Positions 40,779 through 50,360 of a stretch of DNA of 64,000 nucleotides are shown here, one piece after another. The notes beneath the pieces are model-generated. The model did not search any database, had not been told where the DNA came from, and saw only the letters and a list, made by a program, of their open reading frames with translations. Position numbers and translations under genes: made by a program. Every line of letters begins with the position of its first letter. Positions within the stretch are counted from its first letter, which is position 1. This DNA comes from Candidatus Eiseniibacteriota bacterium (GTDB taxonomy: Bacteria > Eisenbacteria > RBG-16-71-46), in NCBI GenBank assembly GCA_016178725.1, contig JACOSV010000058.1:1-64000 (forward strand). Direction: 5' to 3'.

Positions 40779-41663
40779 ATGAAGCCCCGCGCCGGATGGA
40801 TGAGCCTCGCGACGCAGACGCGGCCGCCGAGCGTCGCGCCCGCGCGCGGCGAGAGCGCGCCGCCGCCGCCCGCGCCGGCCGCGTCCGCGCCCGGGGCGCC
40901 GCCCGTCGCCGAGGCGCCCGACGCGATCTCGGTGCGCGACTTCAGCCTCTTCTACGGCGCGCACCCGGCGCTCAAGCACATCGGCTTCGACGTCCCGGCG
41001 CACAGCGTCACCGCGATCATCGGCCCATCGGGCTGCGGCAAGAGCACGCTGCTGCGCTCGTTCAACCGCATGAACGACCTCATCGCCGGCGTGCGCACCG
41101 AAGGCGAGGTGCGCGTGGCCGGGCTCGACGTGAGGAGCGCCGACGTGGTCGAGCTGCGCCGCCGCGTCGGCATGGTGTTCCAGCGGCCGAACCCGTTCCC
41201 GAAGTCCATCTTCGACAACGTCGCGTTCGGGCTGCGGCTGCTCGGCATCCGCGACCGCGCCGAGCTCGAGGCGCGCGTCGAGCAGAGCCTGCTCCGCGCC
41301 GCGCTGTGGAACGAGGTGCGCGACAGGCTCAACCGCTCCGCGCTCCAGCTCTCCGGCGGGCAGCAGCAGCGCCTGTGCATCGCGCGCTGCCTCGCCGTCG
41401 AGCCGGAGGTGATCCTCATGGACGAGCCGGCCTCGGCGCTCGATCCGACCGCGACGGCGCGCATCGAAGAGCTGGTGCTCGACCTGAAGCGTGCGTACAC
41501 GATCGTCGTCGTGACGCACAACATGCAGCAGGCGGCGCGCATCTCCGACCGCACCGCGTTCCTGCTCGACGGCGAGCTGATCGAGATCGACGAGACCCCC
41601 CGGCTGTTCACGAGTCCGAGCCGCAAGCTCACCGAGGACTACATCACCGGCCGGTTCGGCTAG
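40779..41663 (+). CDS. pstB: Phosphate ABC transporter ATPase PstB
   Basis: 294 residues. After a Pro/Ala-rich N-terminal extension (about 45 residues, longer than usual) come Walker [13 protein letters not shown], the PstB-specific FNRMNDL and [13 protein letters not shown], signature LSGGQQQR and Walker [14 protein letters not shown]. It drives phosphate import. The extension could also mean that the true start lies further in, but no better site is seen. Confidence 0.96.
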   Translation: MKPRAGWMSLATQTRPPSVAPARGESAPPPPAPAASAPGAPPVAEAPDAISVRDFSLFYGAHPALKHIGFDVPAHSVTAIIGPSGCGKSTLLRSFNRMNDLIAGVRTEGEVRVAGLDVRSADVVELRRRVGMVFQRPNPFPKSIFDNVAFGLRLLGIRDRAELEARVEQSLLRAALWNEVRDRLNRSALQLSGGQQQRLCIARCLAVEPEVILMDEPASALDPTATARIEELVLDLKRAYTIVVVTHNMQQAARISDRTAFLLDGELIEIDETPRLFTSPSRKLTEDYITGRFG

Positions 41664-41689
41664 ACGCGGCGCGCAAGGAGCCATCGGGC

Positions 41690-42400
41690 ATGGAACGACA
41701 CTTTCATCAGGAGCTGGATGCGCTGAAGGCGCAGCTCCTGCTCATGGGCGGAGGCACCGAGGCGATCGTCCAGAAGTCGGTCGAGTCGCTCAAGCGCCGC
41801 GACCCGCGGCTCGCGCGCGAGGTGATCGAGGACGACCGCGCGATCGACCGGCTGGAGATCGACATCGAGGAGCGCTGCGTCGGCCTGCTGGCGCTGCGCC
41901 AGCCGCTCGCCGGCGACCTGCGCGTCATCACCGCCGCGCTCAAGATATCGAACGACCTCGAACGCGTCGGCGATCACGCGGTCAACATCGCCGGCGGCGC
42001 GCTCAAGCTGGCCGAGGATCCGCCGCTCAAGCCGCTGGTCGACATCCCGCGCATGGCCGACATGGCGACCGGCATGCTGCGCGAGGCACTGGACGCGTTC
42101 GTGCGCCGCGATGCCGCCACCGCGCGCCGCCTGTGCACGCGTGACGACGACGTCGATGCGCTCAACCGCCAGCTCTTCCGCGAGCTGGTGTCGTTCATGA
42201 TCGAGGATCCCGCGACGATCACGCGCGCGATGGAGCTGATCCTGGTCGCGCGCAACCTCGAGCGCGTCGCCGATCTCGCCACCAACATCGCCGAAGAGGT
42301 GGTGTTCATCGCCGAGGCGCGGATCATCAAGCACCACGCCGATGAGACGCCGACGGGCGGGCGGCCGCACGCCGGCACCGCCGACTTCGGGCGAACGTGA
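41690..42400 (+). CDS. phoU: Phosphate signalling protein PhoU
   Basis: 236 residues: two three-helix bundles, each with a metal-binding E/DxxxD-type motif (NDLERVGDHAVNIA and ARNLERVADLATNIAEE). PhoU couples the Pst transporter to PhoR and keeps the regulon off when phosphate is plentiful. ATG follows AAGGAGCCATCGGGC. Its stop overlaps the next start (GTGA). Confidence 0.96.
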   Translation: MERHFHQELDALKAQLLLMGGGTEAIVQKSVESLKRRDPRLAREVIEDDRAIDRLEIDIEERCVGLLALRQPLAGDLRVITAALKISNDLERVGDHAVNIAGGALKLAEDPPLKPLVDIPRMADMATGMLREALDAFVRRDAATARRLCTRDDDVDALNRQLFRELVSFMIEDPATITRAMELILVARNLERVADLATNIAEEVVFIAEARIIKHHADETPTGGRPHAGTADFGRT

Positions 42401-43122
42401 GCGCGACCCCCGTGGCCGACCGCGTGATGATCATCGATGACGAGCCGGAGATCCGTGATCTCATCGGCTACCACCTCGAGCGCTCGGGATTCCAGGTGAC
42501 CGCCGTGGGCGACGGGCAGGAGGGGCTGCGCCGCATCTTCGAGTCGCCGCCTGACGCGCTGGTGCTCGACCTCATGCTCCCCGGCGTCCACGGCATCGAG
42601 ATCCTGCGCGAGATCCGCGACGAGGCCGCGACGGCCGATCTGCCGGTGATCGTCGTCACGGCGCGCACATCGGAGATGGACACGCTGCTCGGGTTCGAGA
42701 ACGGCGCCGACGACTACGTCACGAAGCCCTTGAGCCCGCGTGAGCTGGTGGCGCGCGTCCAGGCGCTGCTGCGGCGCTCGCGCGTCGGCCCCGGCCGGCG
42801 CACGATCGACGCCGGCCCCGTGCGCATCGACACCGCCGCACGCGAGGCGTGGTGCCGCGAGCGGCGGCTGATGCTCACGCCGCGCGAGTTCGGGCTGCTC
42901 ACCTACCTCGCGCGCCGCGCCGGGAAGGTGGTGTCGCGCGACGAGCTGCTGCACCGCGTCTGGGATCGCGACGTGATGGCCGGGACGCGCACCGTGGACG
43001 TGCACATCCGGCGGCTGCGCAGCAAGCTCGGCGCGGACGCCGGCGTGATCGAGACGGCGATGGGCGCCGGCTACAAGATCGCCGCGCGCGCCGAGCCGGA
43101 GACGCCCGCCTCGAACGCCTGA
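42397..43122 (+). CDS. Second PhoB-like response regulator, without adjacent kinase
   Basis: 241 residues: receiver (Asp14/Asp15, phospho-acceptor Asp58 in LVLDLMLPG, Lys in TKPLSPREL) and OmpR-type winged helix (LTPREFGLLTYLARRAG, RTVDVHIRRLRSKLG, MGAGYKI). GTG start overlaps the phoU stop. It is a clear paralogue of the PhoB at 33528 but has no kinase gene beside it; PhoR is the obvious candidate partner. Last gene of the Pst operon. Confidence 0.9.
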   Translation: MSATPVADRVMIIDDEPEIRDLIGYHLERSGFQVTAVGDGQEGLRRIFESPPDALVLDLMLPGVHGIEILREIRDEAATADLPVIVVTARTSEMDTLLGFENGADDYVTKPLSPRELVARVQALLRRSRVGPGRRTIDAGPVRIDTAAREAWCRERRLMLTPREFGLLTYLARRAGKVVSRDELLHRVWDRDVMAGTRTVDVHIRRLRSKLGADAGVIETAMGAGYKIAARAEPETPASNA

Positions 43123-43188
43123 CCGCCGGGGCGGCACGGGTTCGCCGGCCCGCCTCGGCGCACCCGCCGCGATCTCGCCGCCCCGCGC

Positions 43189-43217
43189 TTGCCCGCGGCG
43201 CACGCGCGACCTAGCGT
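43189..43217 (+). promoter_or_regulatory. Promoter of the O-antigen ligase-like array
   Basis: TTGCCC (43189-43194), 17-bp spacer, TAGCGT (43212-43217), eight bases before the ATG at 43226, so the mRNA is nearly or fully leaderless. Confidence 0.55.
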
Positions 43218-43225
43218 AGCGCGCC

Positions 43226-45109
43226 ATGCTGGCATGGGTCCGCGCCGCGCTCGTCCTCGTCGCGCTGCTCTTCGTTCCCGGGCTGCGCGATTCGTTCGAG
43301 CCGCCGAAGGCGGCGGTCGTGCGCGCCGCCGGGCTCGCGCTGCTCGTCTACGTCGCGACCGCGCGGCGTCGCGGCGCGCCGCCGCGCCGGACGGGGATGG
43401 ACGCGGCGATCGCCGCGTGGCTCGCGATCGAAGCGCTGGCGACGCTCGCATCGCGGTCGCCGCTCGTGAGCGCGATCGGCGAGCCGATGCAACGCGAGGG
43501 GCTCGTCACGTCGCTCGGGCTCGCCGGTTGGTACGTCGCCACACGCGCGACGCACGGCGTCGCCGCCGCCGGCGACGATGCCGCCGCGGGCGACCGCGCG
43601 ATCGGGACACTCGGCTGGGCGATCGCGGCGATGACGGTGGCCGCGCTCTATGCGCTCGCGCAGGGGGCGGGATGGGACGTCTTCCGCTGGACCGGCTCGG
43701 CCGTGTACGGACCGGGCGGCGCGATCGAGCGGCCCTCGGCGACGTTCGGCCATCCGAACCTCCTCGGCGTCGCGGGGGCCGCCGCCGCGGCCGCGGCGCT
43801 CGCACTGGCGATCGCCGCGCCGCGCCGCCGCGCCGCCTTCGCGATCGCCGCCCCGGTCATCGCGCTCGCGACGCTCGCGACACTCTCGCGCGCGGCGTGG
43901 CTCGGCCTCGCGATCGGCGCCGCGATCGGCGCGGTGCTCGCCGTGCGCGCGGCGACGGCCGTCGCGGGCGCGAACCGTCGCGGCGTCATGATCGGCGGCG
44001 CGATCGTCGTGGCGGGCGGCGCGCTGGCGGCGATGGGCTGGGGCGCGCGGCTGGCGGCGCGCTTCGCGGACCTGCTGGCGCCCACCGGCGGATCGGGCGC
44101 GAGCCGGATCGAGATCTGGCGCGCAGCGCTCGCGGCGTGGCGCGCCCGGCCGTGGCTCGGCCAGGGCCCCGACACGTTCGCGCTCGTGTTTCACCGCTTC
44201 CAGACGGCCGCGTACTGGCGCGTCGAGTGGGCCGGGCTCCCGTACCACGCGCACTCGGTCGTGCTGCACGCGCTCGCGACCCGCGGCCTGCTCGGCGCGG
44301 CGGTGATGCTCGGCGCGTGCGTCTCGGCGGCGCTCGCCGCGCGCCGAGCGTGGCGCGCGCGTCCCGCGTCCCGCGCCGCGATCGCGGCGATCGTGGCGGC
44401 GCTGGTCGCGGTGGCGGTGGCCGGACAGCTCGGAGCGTTCGGAACCGCGGGCGCGCTGTGGATGGTGCTCGGCGCCGCGCTGCTCGCCTCGCTCGGCGGC
44501 GACGACGCCGCGACGCCGGACGCGGCGCCGGAGCGCAGGCCGCCGTTGTTCGCGCTCGCCGCCGCGGCGATCGTGGCGTTCGCGATGGCGGCGCTCGGCG
44601 TTGCGGACATTGCGTCGTCGGGGGCGGCGCGCGCGGCCGACCTCGCGCTCGCGCGGGCGCGGGAGGGCGATGCCGCGGCGCGGCTCGAGGCGCGCGATGC
44701 CGCGATCCGCGCGGCGCGGCGATCGCCGTGGGACGACGCGTATCCGCGACTCGAAGCCGAGGCCGATCTCGGCGTGGCGGTCGCGGGCGGCGACGCGGCC
44801 GCGGCGCTGGCCGCCGGCGAGCGGGCGGCGCGCCGCGCGCTGACGCTCGAGCCCGAGCGGGTCGAGAACCACGAGCAGCTCGCGCGACTGCTCGCGGCTC
44901 GCGCGGCGATGGGCGATACCGCTGCACTCGCGGCGGCCGAAGCGGAGATCGATCGCGTGCGCGCGGGGGCGCCGATGAACGCGCTCATGCTGGGCGGGTG
45001 CGCGCGGCTCGAGCTGTTGCTCGGGCGCGGCGATCGAGCGCGGGCGATCGCGGCGCACGTGGACTCGCTCTACCCGGAGCGCGCGCCGGCGCTGCCGGAG
45101 CTGCGATGA
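43226..45109 (+). CDS. O-antigen ligase/polymerase-like protein with TPR-like tail, copy 1
   Basis: 627 residues. About ten to twelve membrane helices carry the Wzy_C/WaaL-type motifs: FEPPKAAVVRAAG, MQREGLVTSLGL, TFGHPNLLG (near 173), LSRAAWLG, RIEIWRAALAAWRARPWLGQGPDTF and YHAHSVVLHALATRG. After the membrane part comes a soluble helical-repeat tail (about 470-627). These integral membrane enzymes join or polymerise undecaprenyl-linked glycans on the periplasmic side. First of three linked copies; its stop overlaps the next start (ATGA). Confidence 0.85.
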   Translation: MLAWVRAALVLVALLFVPGLRDSFEPPKAAVVRAAGLALLVYVATARRRGAPPRRTGMDAAIAAWLAIEALATLASRSPLVSAIGEPMQREGLVTSLGLAGWYVATRATHGVAAAGDDAAAGDRAIGTLGWAIAAMTVAALYALAQGAGWDVFRWTGSAVYGPGGAIERPSATFGHPNLLGVAGAAAAAAALALAIAAPRRRAAFAIAAPVIALATLATLSRAAWLGLAIGAAIGAVLAVRAATAVAGANRRGVMIGGAIVVAGGALAAMGWGARLAARFADLLAPTGGSGASRIEIWRAALAAWRARPWLGQGPDTFALVFHRFQTAAYWRVEWAGLPYHAHSVVLHALATRGLLGAAVMLGACVSAALAARRAWRARPASRAAIAAIVAALVAVAVAGQLGAFGTAGALWMVLGAALLASLGGDDAATPDAAPERRPPLFALAAAAIVAFAMAALGVADIASSGAARAADLALARAREGDAAARLEARDAAIRAARRSPWDDAYPRLEAEADLGVAVAGGDAAAALAAGERAARRALTLEPERVENHEQLARLLAARAAMGDTAALAAAEAEIDRVRAGAPMNALMLGGCARLELLLGRGDRARAIAAHVDSLYPERAPALPELR

Positions 45110-47094
45110 CGCACGCGCCGCGCAGCGAACCGGCGCGTCGCGCCCTGTGGCTCGCGCGCGCGGCGCTGGTCGTCACCGTGCTCGCCGTGATTCCGGGGCT
45201 CGACGAGATGTTCGAGCTGCCGAAGGTCGCGGCACTCCGCGTCTCGGGCCTGGCGTGCCTCGCCTGCGCGGTCGCGTCGGGATGGCCGCGCCGCAACGCG
45301 CTCGGGCTCGCCGATACGGTCGCGTGGATCTGGCTCGCGGTCGAGGCCCTCGCGACCGCGTTTTCGGTCGCGCCGCTCCGCAGCGTCAGCGGCGTCGCGC
45401 TCCAGCGCGAGGGGCTGGTCACGTCGTGCGCGCTGATCGGGATCTTCGTGGCGGCGCGCGCCGCCGCGCGTGAGGCGCTCGTGACGCTCGACCTGGCGTG
45501 CGCGGCGATCGGGATCGCGAGCGTGCTCGCGATCCTCCAGTGGGCGGGCGCCGATCCGTTCGCCTGGGCGAACACCGCCGTGTATTCGGGCCGCATGCGC
45601 CCGTTCGCGACGCTCGGCCATCCCAACACGCTCGGCGTCGTCACGGCGGCGGCGGCGGTCGCCTCGGCCGCGCTCATCGCGCGTGAAACGCCGCGCAACG
45701 CCCTGCGCATCGGCGTCGCCGCGGTCGCCGCGATCGCCACCGTGCTCACGCTGTCGCGGGCAGCGTGGCTCGGCTCGGCCGCCGGTCTGCTGACCGTCGC
45801 GATCGTGCGCGCCCGCGGGCAGCGCGTCACGCGCCGGGCGTGGATGATCGCGGCCGGCACCGCCGCGGCGGCGTTCGCGCTCACGTTCGCGACCGGCGCG
45901 GGGCACGCGGTCTGGACGCGCCTCGCCGAGCTCGCGCGTCCCGCATCGGGATCGGTCGGCAGCCGACTCGAGATCTGGCGGTCGGCGCTGGCGATGGGCG
46001 CCGCGCGGCCGCTCACGGGCTGGGGGCCCGCGACGTTCGATCTCGTCTTCCCGAGCGTCCAGACCGCGGCCTACTGGCGCACGGAGTGGGGCGGGCTCCC
46101 CGAGCACGCGCACTCGATCCTGCTCCACGCGTTGGCGACGCGCGGCGCGCTCGGCGTGATCGCGGGCGTCGCGTGGCTCGCCCCGCTCGCCCTCGCGCTG
46201 CGGGCGGCCGGCTCGGCCCGGGAGGGCCGCGATGCGCGCGGTCCGGACGCGCGGCTGGTTCCGGCGCTCGCGGGCGCGATCGTCGCGATCGGCGTGAGCG
46301 GCGGATTCGGCGCGATCGGCATCGCCGGCGCGACGCTGCTCGCGGCGGCGTGCGGGATGCTGGTCGGCCTCGGCGGCGCGGTGCCCGCGGCCGCCGGCGG
46401 GGCCCGCGTGACCGGCCGAACGACGGCGATTCCGGCCCGGGCGGCGCTCGCGGTTGGCGCCCTCGCGGCGATCGTATCGGCCGTCGACATCCAGGCGTCG
46501 CGCTTCGCGCACGAGGCACGCACGGACCTCGCGACCGCGCCCGACCTCGCGCCGGCGCCGGCACGCGCCGCGCTCGCGTTGCGCCCGTGGGACGACGCGA
46601 TGGCGCGGCTCGTCGCCGACGCCGCCTTCGTCGCGGCGCACGGCGATATCACCCGGCTCGGCGAGGCCGAGGCCGCGGCGCGGCGCGCGGTCGCGCTGTC
46701 GCCGCGCTCGGCGATGAACCACGAGCAGCTCGCGGGCGTCCTCGCCGAGCGCGCCCAGGCCGGCGATCCCGTCGCGCGGCGCGAGGCGGACGCCGAGTTC
46801 AGTCGCGCGCTCGACCTCGCGCCGCGGAGCGCATTCATCATGATGGAGGCCGCGCGCTACGCGAGCCTGACCGGGCGCCAGCGCGACGCGATCGCGATGG
46901 CGGAACGCGCGAGCGCGCTCTATCCGGCCGAGGCGCTGCCGCACTCGATCGTGGCCGCGGCGGCGATCGCGGCGGGCGATTCCGTGCGCGCGCTGGCCGA
47001 GGCGCGTGCCGCGCTGCCGCTCGAGTGGCGCGGACGCGGCGACACGAAGGCGGCGGTCGCGCGGCTCGCGGCATCGCTCGGCGGCGGACGATGA
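45106..47094 (+). CDS. O-antigen ligase/polymerase-like protein with TPR-like tail, copy 2
   Basis: 662 residues, same design as copy 1: FELPKVAALRVSG, LQREGLVTSCAL, TLGHPNTLG, LSRAAWLGS, RLEIWRSALAMGAARPLTGWGPATF and EHAHSILLHALATRG, then helical repeats (about 500-662). Sequence differs widely from copy 1 outside these motifs, so the copies are not recent duplicates. Start ATG overlaps the previous stop and its own stop overlaps the next start, both as ATGA. Confidence 0.85.
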   Translation: MTHAPRSEPARRALWLARAALVVTVLAVIPGLDEMFELPKVAALRVSGLACLACAVASGWPRRNALGLADTVAWIWLAVEALATAFSVAPLRSVSGVALQREGLVTSCALIGIFVAARAAAREALVTLDLACAAIGIASVLAILQWAGADPFAWANTAVYSGRMRPFATLGHPNTLGVVTAAAAVASAALIARETPRNALRIGVAAVAAIATVLTLSRAAWLGSAAGLLTVAIVRARGQRVTRRAWMIAAGTAAAAFALTFATGAGHAVWTRLAELARPASGSVGSRLEIWRSALAMGAARPLTGWGPATFDLVFPSVQTAAYWRTEWGGLPEHAHSILLHALATRGALGVIAGVAWLAPLALALRAAGSAREGRDARGPDARLVPALAGAIVAIGVSGGFGAIGIAGATLLAAACGMLVGLGGAVPAAAGGARVTGRTTAIPARAALAVGALAAIVSAVDIQASRFAHEARTDLATAPDLAPAPARAALALRPWDDAMARLVADAAFVAAHGDITRLGEAEAAARRAVALSPRSAMNHEQLAGVLAERAQAGDPVARREADAEFSRALDLAPRSAFIMMEAARYASLTGRQRDAIAMAERASALYPAEALPHSIVAAAAIAAGDSVRALAEARAALPLEWRGRGDTKAAVARLAASLGGGR

Positions 47095-49010
47095 GCGCGG
47101 CGATGCGGCGCGGCGCCGCGACGGACGGACAACGCGCGCCGGACGGCGCGGCCTGGTCGCCGGCCGTCATCCTCACCGCGACGGCGGTCGCCGCGACGAT
47201 CCTCGTCTTCGTGCCGGGATTGTTCGAACAGTTCGAGACGCCGAAGGCGGAGGTCGTGCGCATCGCCGGCCTCGCGGCGCTCGCGTTCGCCGCCGCCCGC
47301 GCGGTCGCGGGCGCCCGCGCCCGCTGGATCGTGCTCGACCTCGCCGTCGCGGCGTGGCTCACGGTCGAAGCGCTCGCGACGCTGACGTCGGCCGCGCCGG
47401 CGATCAGCGTGCTCGGCAGCGTGCCGCAGCGTGAAGGGCTGCTCACGTCGCTCGGTCTCACCGGCCTCTACGTCGCGGCGCGGGCGTCGGCGCGAGGCGT
47501 GGAGGGGCCGCGGCGCGTCTTCGACGCGCTGCTCATCGCCGCGAGCCTCGCGTCGCTCCATGCGCTGCTCCAGGCGGCGGGACTCGATCCCTCGCCGTGG
47601 CACGGCACGGCCGACTACGGCGCCGGCGCCGCGTATCGGAGGCCGTTCGCGACGCTCGGCCACCCGAATCTCATGGGTCTGGTCGCGGCCGCGGCGCTGC
47701 CGGTCGCGTGGTGGCGCGTGTCGGCGCGGGAACGCGCGTCGTTCGCATGGTGGCCGGTCCCGGCGCTGCTCACCGCCGCGGTGACGGCGAGCCTCTCGCG
47801 GGCCGCGTGGCTCGCCGCACTCGCCGGGTCGGCGGTCGCGATCGCGCTGCTCGTCGCCGCGCACGGCCGCGACGCGATCCGCCGCGTGCGCGTCCCGACC
47901 GCGCTGGCGGTGGTCGCGCTCGGCGCGGCGGCGCTGTCCCTGCGCGCGACGCTCACGCAGCGCGCGACCGAAGTCGTGACCGGCGGCTCGGGCGCGAGCC
48001 GGCTCGAGATCTGGCGCGGCGCGGTCGCGGCATGGCGCGCGCGTCCCTGGCTCGGCCACGGGCCCGACACGTTCGACCTCGTGTTCCCGCGCTTCCAGCC
48101 CGTGGCGTACTGGCGGCTCGAGTGGAGCCTCGCGCCGTTTCACGCCCACTCGATCGTGCTCCATACGCTCGCGACGCGCGGCGTGATCGGGCTGATCGCG
48201 GTCGCGCTGGTGGCGGTGGCGGGCGTCGCGGCGCTGGTCGCGGCGTGGCGAGCCGGCGGCGCCGCGCGCGCGCGCGTGCCCGCGGCGGCCGGCCTGCTCG
48301 TTGCGCTGATCGCGGCGGGCGGATTCGGCGCGCTCGGGATCGCGGGGGCCGCGATCGCGTGGATCACGACGGGCCTGATCGCCGGCACGGTCGCGGGGCC
48401 GCCCGCGCCGCGACCGGAGCCCGGCGCGGCGCCCGCGCGATGGACGGCGCTCGCCGCGGTCGCGGCGGCGCTCGCGTGGGCCATCGCCGAGATCGCGGGA
48501 TCGTGGTGGGCGGGCGAGGCGCGCGAGCGCATGCGGCCCGCGCCGGCGCTCGCGGCCGTCGCCGCGGCGAAGGCCGAGGCGTGCGCGCCGTGGGAGGATG
48601 GTTACGCGCGGATGCGCGCCGAAGCGCTCGAGCGCGCGGCGCAGCAGGCGCCGGATCGCGCCGCGGCGCTCGCCGAGGCGGAACGCGCGGCGCGACGGGC
48701 GATCGCGCTCGCGCCCGCGCGCGCGCTCGATCACGAGCGGCTGGCGAGCGTGCTCGCCGGCTCGGTCGCTCCGGGCGACAGTGTCGCCGGCCGCGCGGCG
48801 CTCGCCGAGCTCGCGCGCGCGGTGACGCTCGCGCCGAGCGACGGGCTCGCGTGGATCGCGCTCGCGCGCCTCGAGCTCTACGTCGGGCGCCCCGCGGCGG
48901 CGTGCGCCGCGGCGGAGCGCGCCGTCGCGCTCTATCCCGATCGCGCCGAGCCCCGGGCGATCCTCGCCGACGCGCGGCGCGCGCTCGGCGGCGCGGGCGC
49001 CATGCGCTGA
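47091..49010 (+). CDS. O-antigen ligase/polymerase-like protein with TPR-like tail, copy 3
   Basis: 639 residues: FETPKAEVVRIAG, PQREGLLTSLGL, TLGHPNLMG, LSRAAWLAA, RLEIWRGAVAAWRARPWLGHGPDTF and FHAHSIVLHTLATRG, followed by helical repeats from about 480. It resembles copy 1 more than copy 2 in the DTF segment. The last codons (GAMR) lie in a 20-bp tandem repeat. Confidence 0.85.
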   Translation: MSAAMRRGAATDGQRAPDGAAWSPAVILTATAVAATILVFVPGLFEQFETPKAEVVRIAGLAALAFAAARAVAGARARWIVLDLAVAAWLTVEALATLTSAAPAISVLGSVPQREGLLTSLGLTGLYVAARASARGVEGPRRVFDALLIAASLASLHALLQAAGLDPSPWHGTADYGAGAAYRRPFATLGHPNLMGLVAAAALPVAWWRVSARERASFAWWPVPALLTAAVTASLSRAAWLAALAGSAVAIALLVAAHGRDAIRRVRVPTALAVVALGAAALSLRATLTQRATEVVTGGSGASRLEIWRGAVAAWRARPWLGHGPDTFDLVFPRFQPVAYWRLEWSLAPFHAHSIVLHTLATRGVIGLIAVALVAVAGVAALVAAWRAGGAARARVPAAAGLLVALIAAGGFGALGIAGAAIAWITTGLIAGTVAGPPAPRPEPGAAPARWTALAAVAAALAWAIAEIAGSWWAGEARERMRPAPALAAVAAAKAEACAPWEDGYARMRAEALERAAQQAPDRAAALAEAERAARRAIALAPARALDHERLASVLAGSVAPGDSVAGRAALAELARAVTLAPSDGLAWIALARLELYVGRPAAACAAAERAVALYPDRAEPRAILADARRALGGAGAMR

Positions 49011-49060
49011 TCGCGGGCGCCATGCGCTGATCGCGGGCGCCATGCGCTGATCGCGGGCGC
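48993..49060. repeat. 20-bp tandem repeat across the end of ligase copy 3
   Basis: GCGGGCGCCATGCGCTGATC occurs three times (48993, 49013, 49033) plus nine bases of a fourth. The first copy contains the stop codon of the ligase gene. The repeats lie between this gene and the MFS transporter; role unknown. Confidence 0.9.
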
Positions 49061-49098
49061 GCCGCCGGCACCCGGTCGCCGTGCTAGGCTCGCGCGCC

Positions 49099-50337
49099 GT
49101 GCCCAGCGATCCCGCGCTCCCGCACACGCCCGCCGCCCCCGACGCCGGCGATCCCGGCGCCGGCAGACGCAACGTCCTCGCCCTCGGCTGGGCGTCGCTG
49201 TTCACCGACATCTCGACCGAGATGATCGTCCCGGTCTTGCCGGCGTTCGTGACGAGCACGCTGCGCGCCTCGGTCGCGAGCCTCGGCGTGATCGAGGGCG
49301 TCGCCGAGTGCACGGCAACCGTGCTGCGCATCTTCTCGGGCTGGTTGTCGGACCGCATCGGCCGGAGGAAGCCGTTCATGCTGTTCGGCTACGGCCTCTC
49401 GACCGCGGCGAAGGGCGTGATGGGCCTCGCCGGATCGTGGGGCGCCGTGCTCGCGCTGCGCTTCTCCGACCGCGTCGGCAAGGGCCTGCGCAATCCGCCG
49501 CGTGACGCGCTGATCGCCGATTCGGTGCCGGCGGCGCGGCTTGGCTGGGCGTTCGGGCTGCATCGTGCGATGGATTCGATCGGCGCCGCGATCGGGCCGC
49601 TCGTCGCCTATGCGATGCTGCGCGCGTTCCAGGGCGAGCTGCGCCGCATCTTCGTCCTCGCGGCACTCCCCGCGGTGCTGGCGATGATCGTGCTCGCGCT
49701 GTTCGTGCGCGCGCCGAGGCGCGCCCCGGCGCAACCGCGCTCGCTCGGCGCCGAGCTCGGCGGGCTCGGGGCGCCGGTCTATCGGTTTCTCGCGGTCGCG
49801 ATCGTGTTCTCGCTCGGCGGCAGCAGCATGGCGTTCGTCCTGCTCCGCGCCGGGCAGGCGGGACTCGGGCCGGCCGGCGTTCCGCTGGTCTACGCGCTCT
49901 ACAACGTCGTGTACGCGTCGCTCTCGTGGCCGATCGGCGCGTGGTCCGACACGATCGGACGCCGGCCGCTGCTCATCGCCGCGTACGCGTTGTTCGCGGC
50001 GTGCTACGCGCTCCTCGCGTGGCAGGCGACCGCCGCGGTCGTGATCGCGGCGTTCCTCGGCCTCGGTGTCCACAGCGCGCTGCTCGAGGGCTCGCAGCGC
50101 ACGATGCTCGCCGACCTCGTCGCAAAGGAGCGCCGCGGCACGGCATACGGCCTCTACTACGCGGGCGTCGGCGCCACGCTGCTGCCGTCGAGCATCGTCG
50201 CGGGCTGGCTGTGGGACCGGTTCGGCCCGCCGGTCACGTTCGCCGTCGGCGGCGCGCTCGCCTCGCTCGCGGCGCTGCTGTTCCTGATCCTGCTCCCGGC
50301 GCGCGACGAGCGCCGCGACCGGCCGAGCGCGGCCTAG
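49099..50337 (+). CDS. Major facilitator superfamily transporter
   Basis: 412 residues with twelve membrane helices. [21 protein letters not shown] and the motif-A loops [13 protein letters not shown] and [12 protein letters not shown] are typical MFS features; the [18 protein letters not shown] segment is shared with a group of uncharacterised MFS carriers. GTG at 49099 stands eight bases after the -10-like box TAGGCT (49085-49090), so a leaderless start is likely; GTG at 49081 is the alternative. Substrate unknown. Confidence 0.88.
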   Translation: MPSDPALPHTPAAPDAGDPGAGRRNVLALGWASLFTDISTEMIVPVLPAFVTSTLRASVASLGVIEGVAECTATVLRIFSGWLSDRIGRRKPFMLFGYGLSTAAKGVMGLAGSWGAVLALRFSDRVGKGLRNPPRDALIADSVPAARLGWAFGLHRAMDSIGAAIGPLVAYAMLRAFQGELRRIFVLAALPAVLAMIVLALFVRAPRRAPAQPRSLGAELGGLGAPVYRFLAVAIVFSLGGSSMAFVLLRAGQAGLGPAGVPLVYALYNVVYASLSWPIGAWSDTIGRRPLLIAAYALFAACYALLAWQATAAVVIAAFLGLGVHSALLEGSQRTMLADLVAKERRGTAYGLYYAGVGATLLPSSIVAGWLWDRFGPPVTFAVGGALASLAALLFLILLPARDERRDRPSAA

Positions 50338-50360
50338 GGGCGGGAGGCGCGACCATCGCC

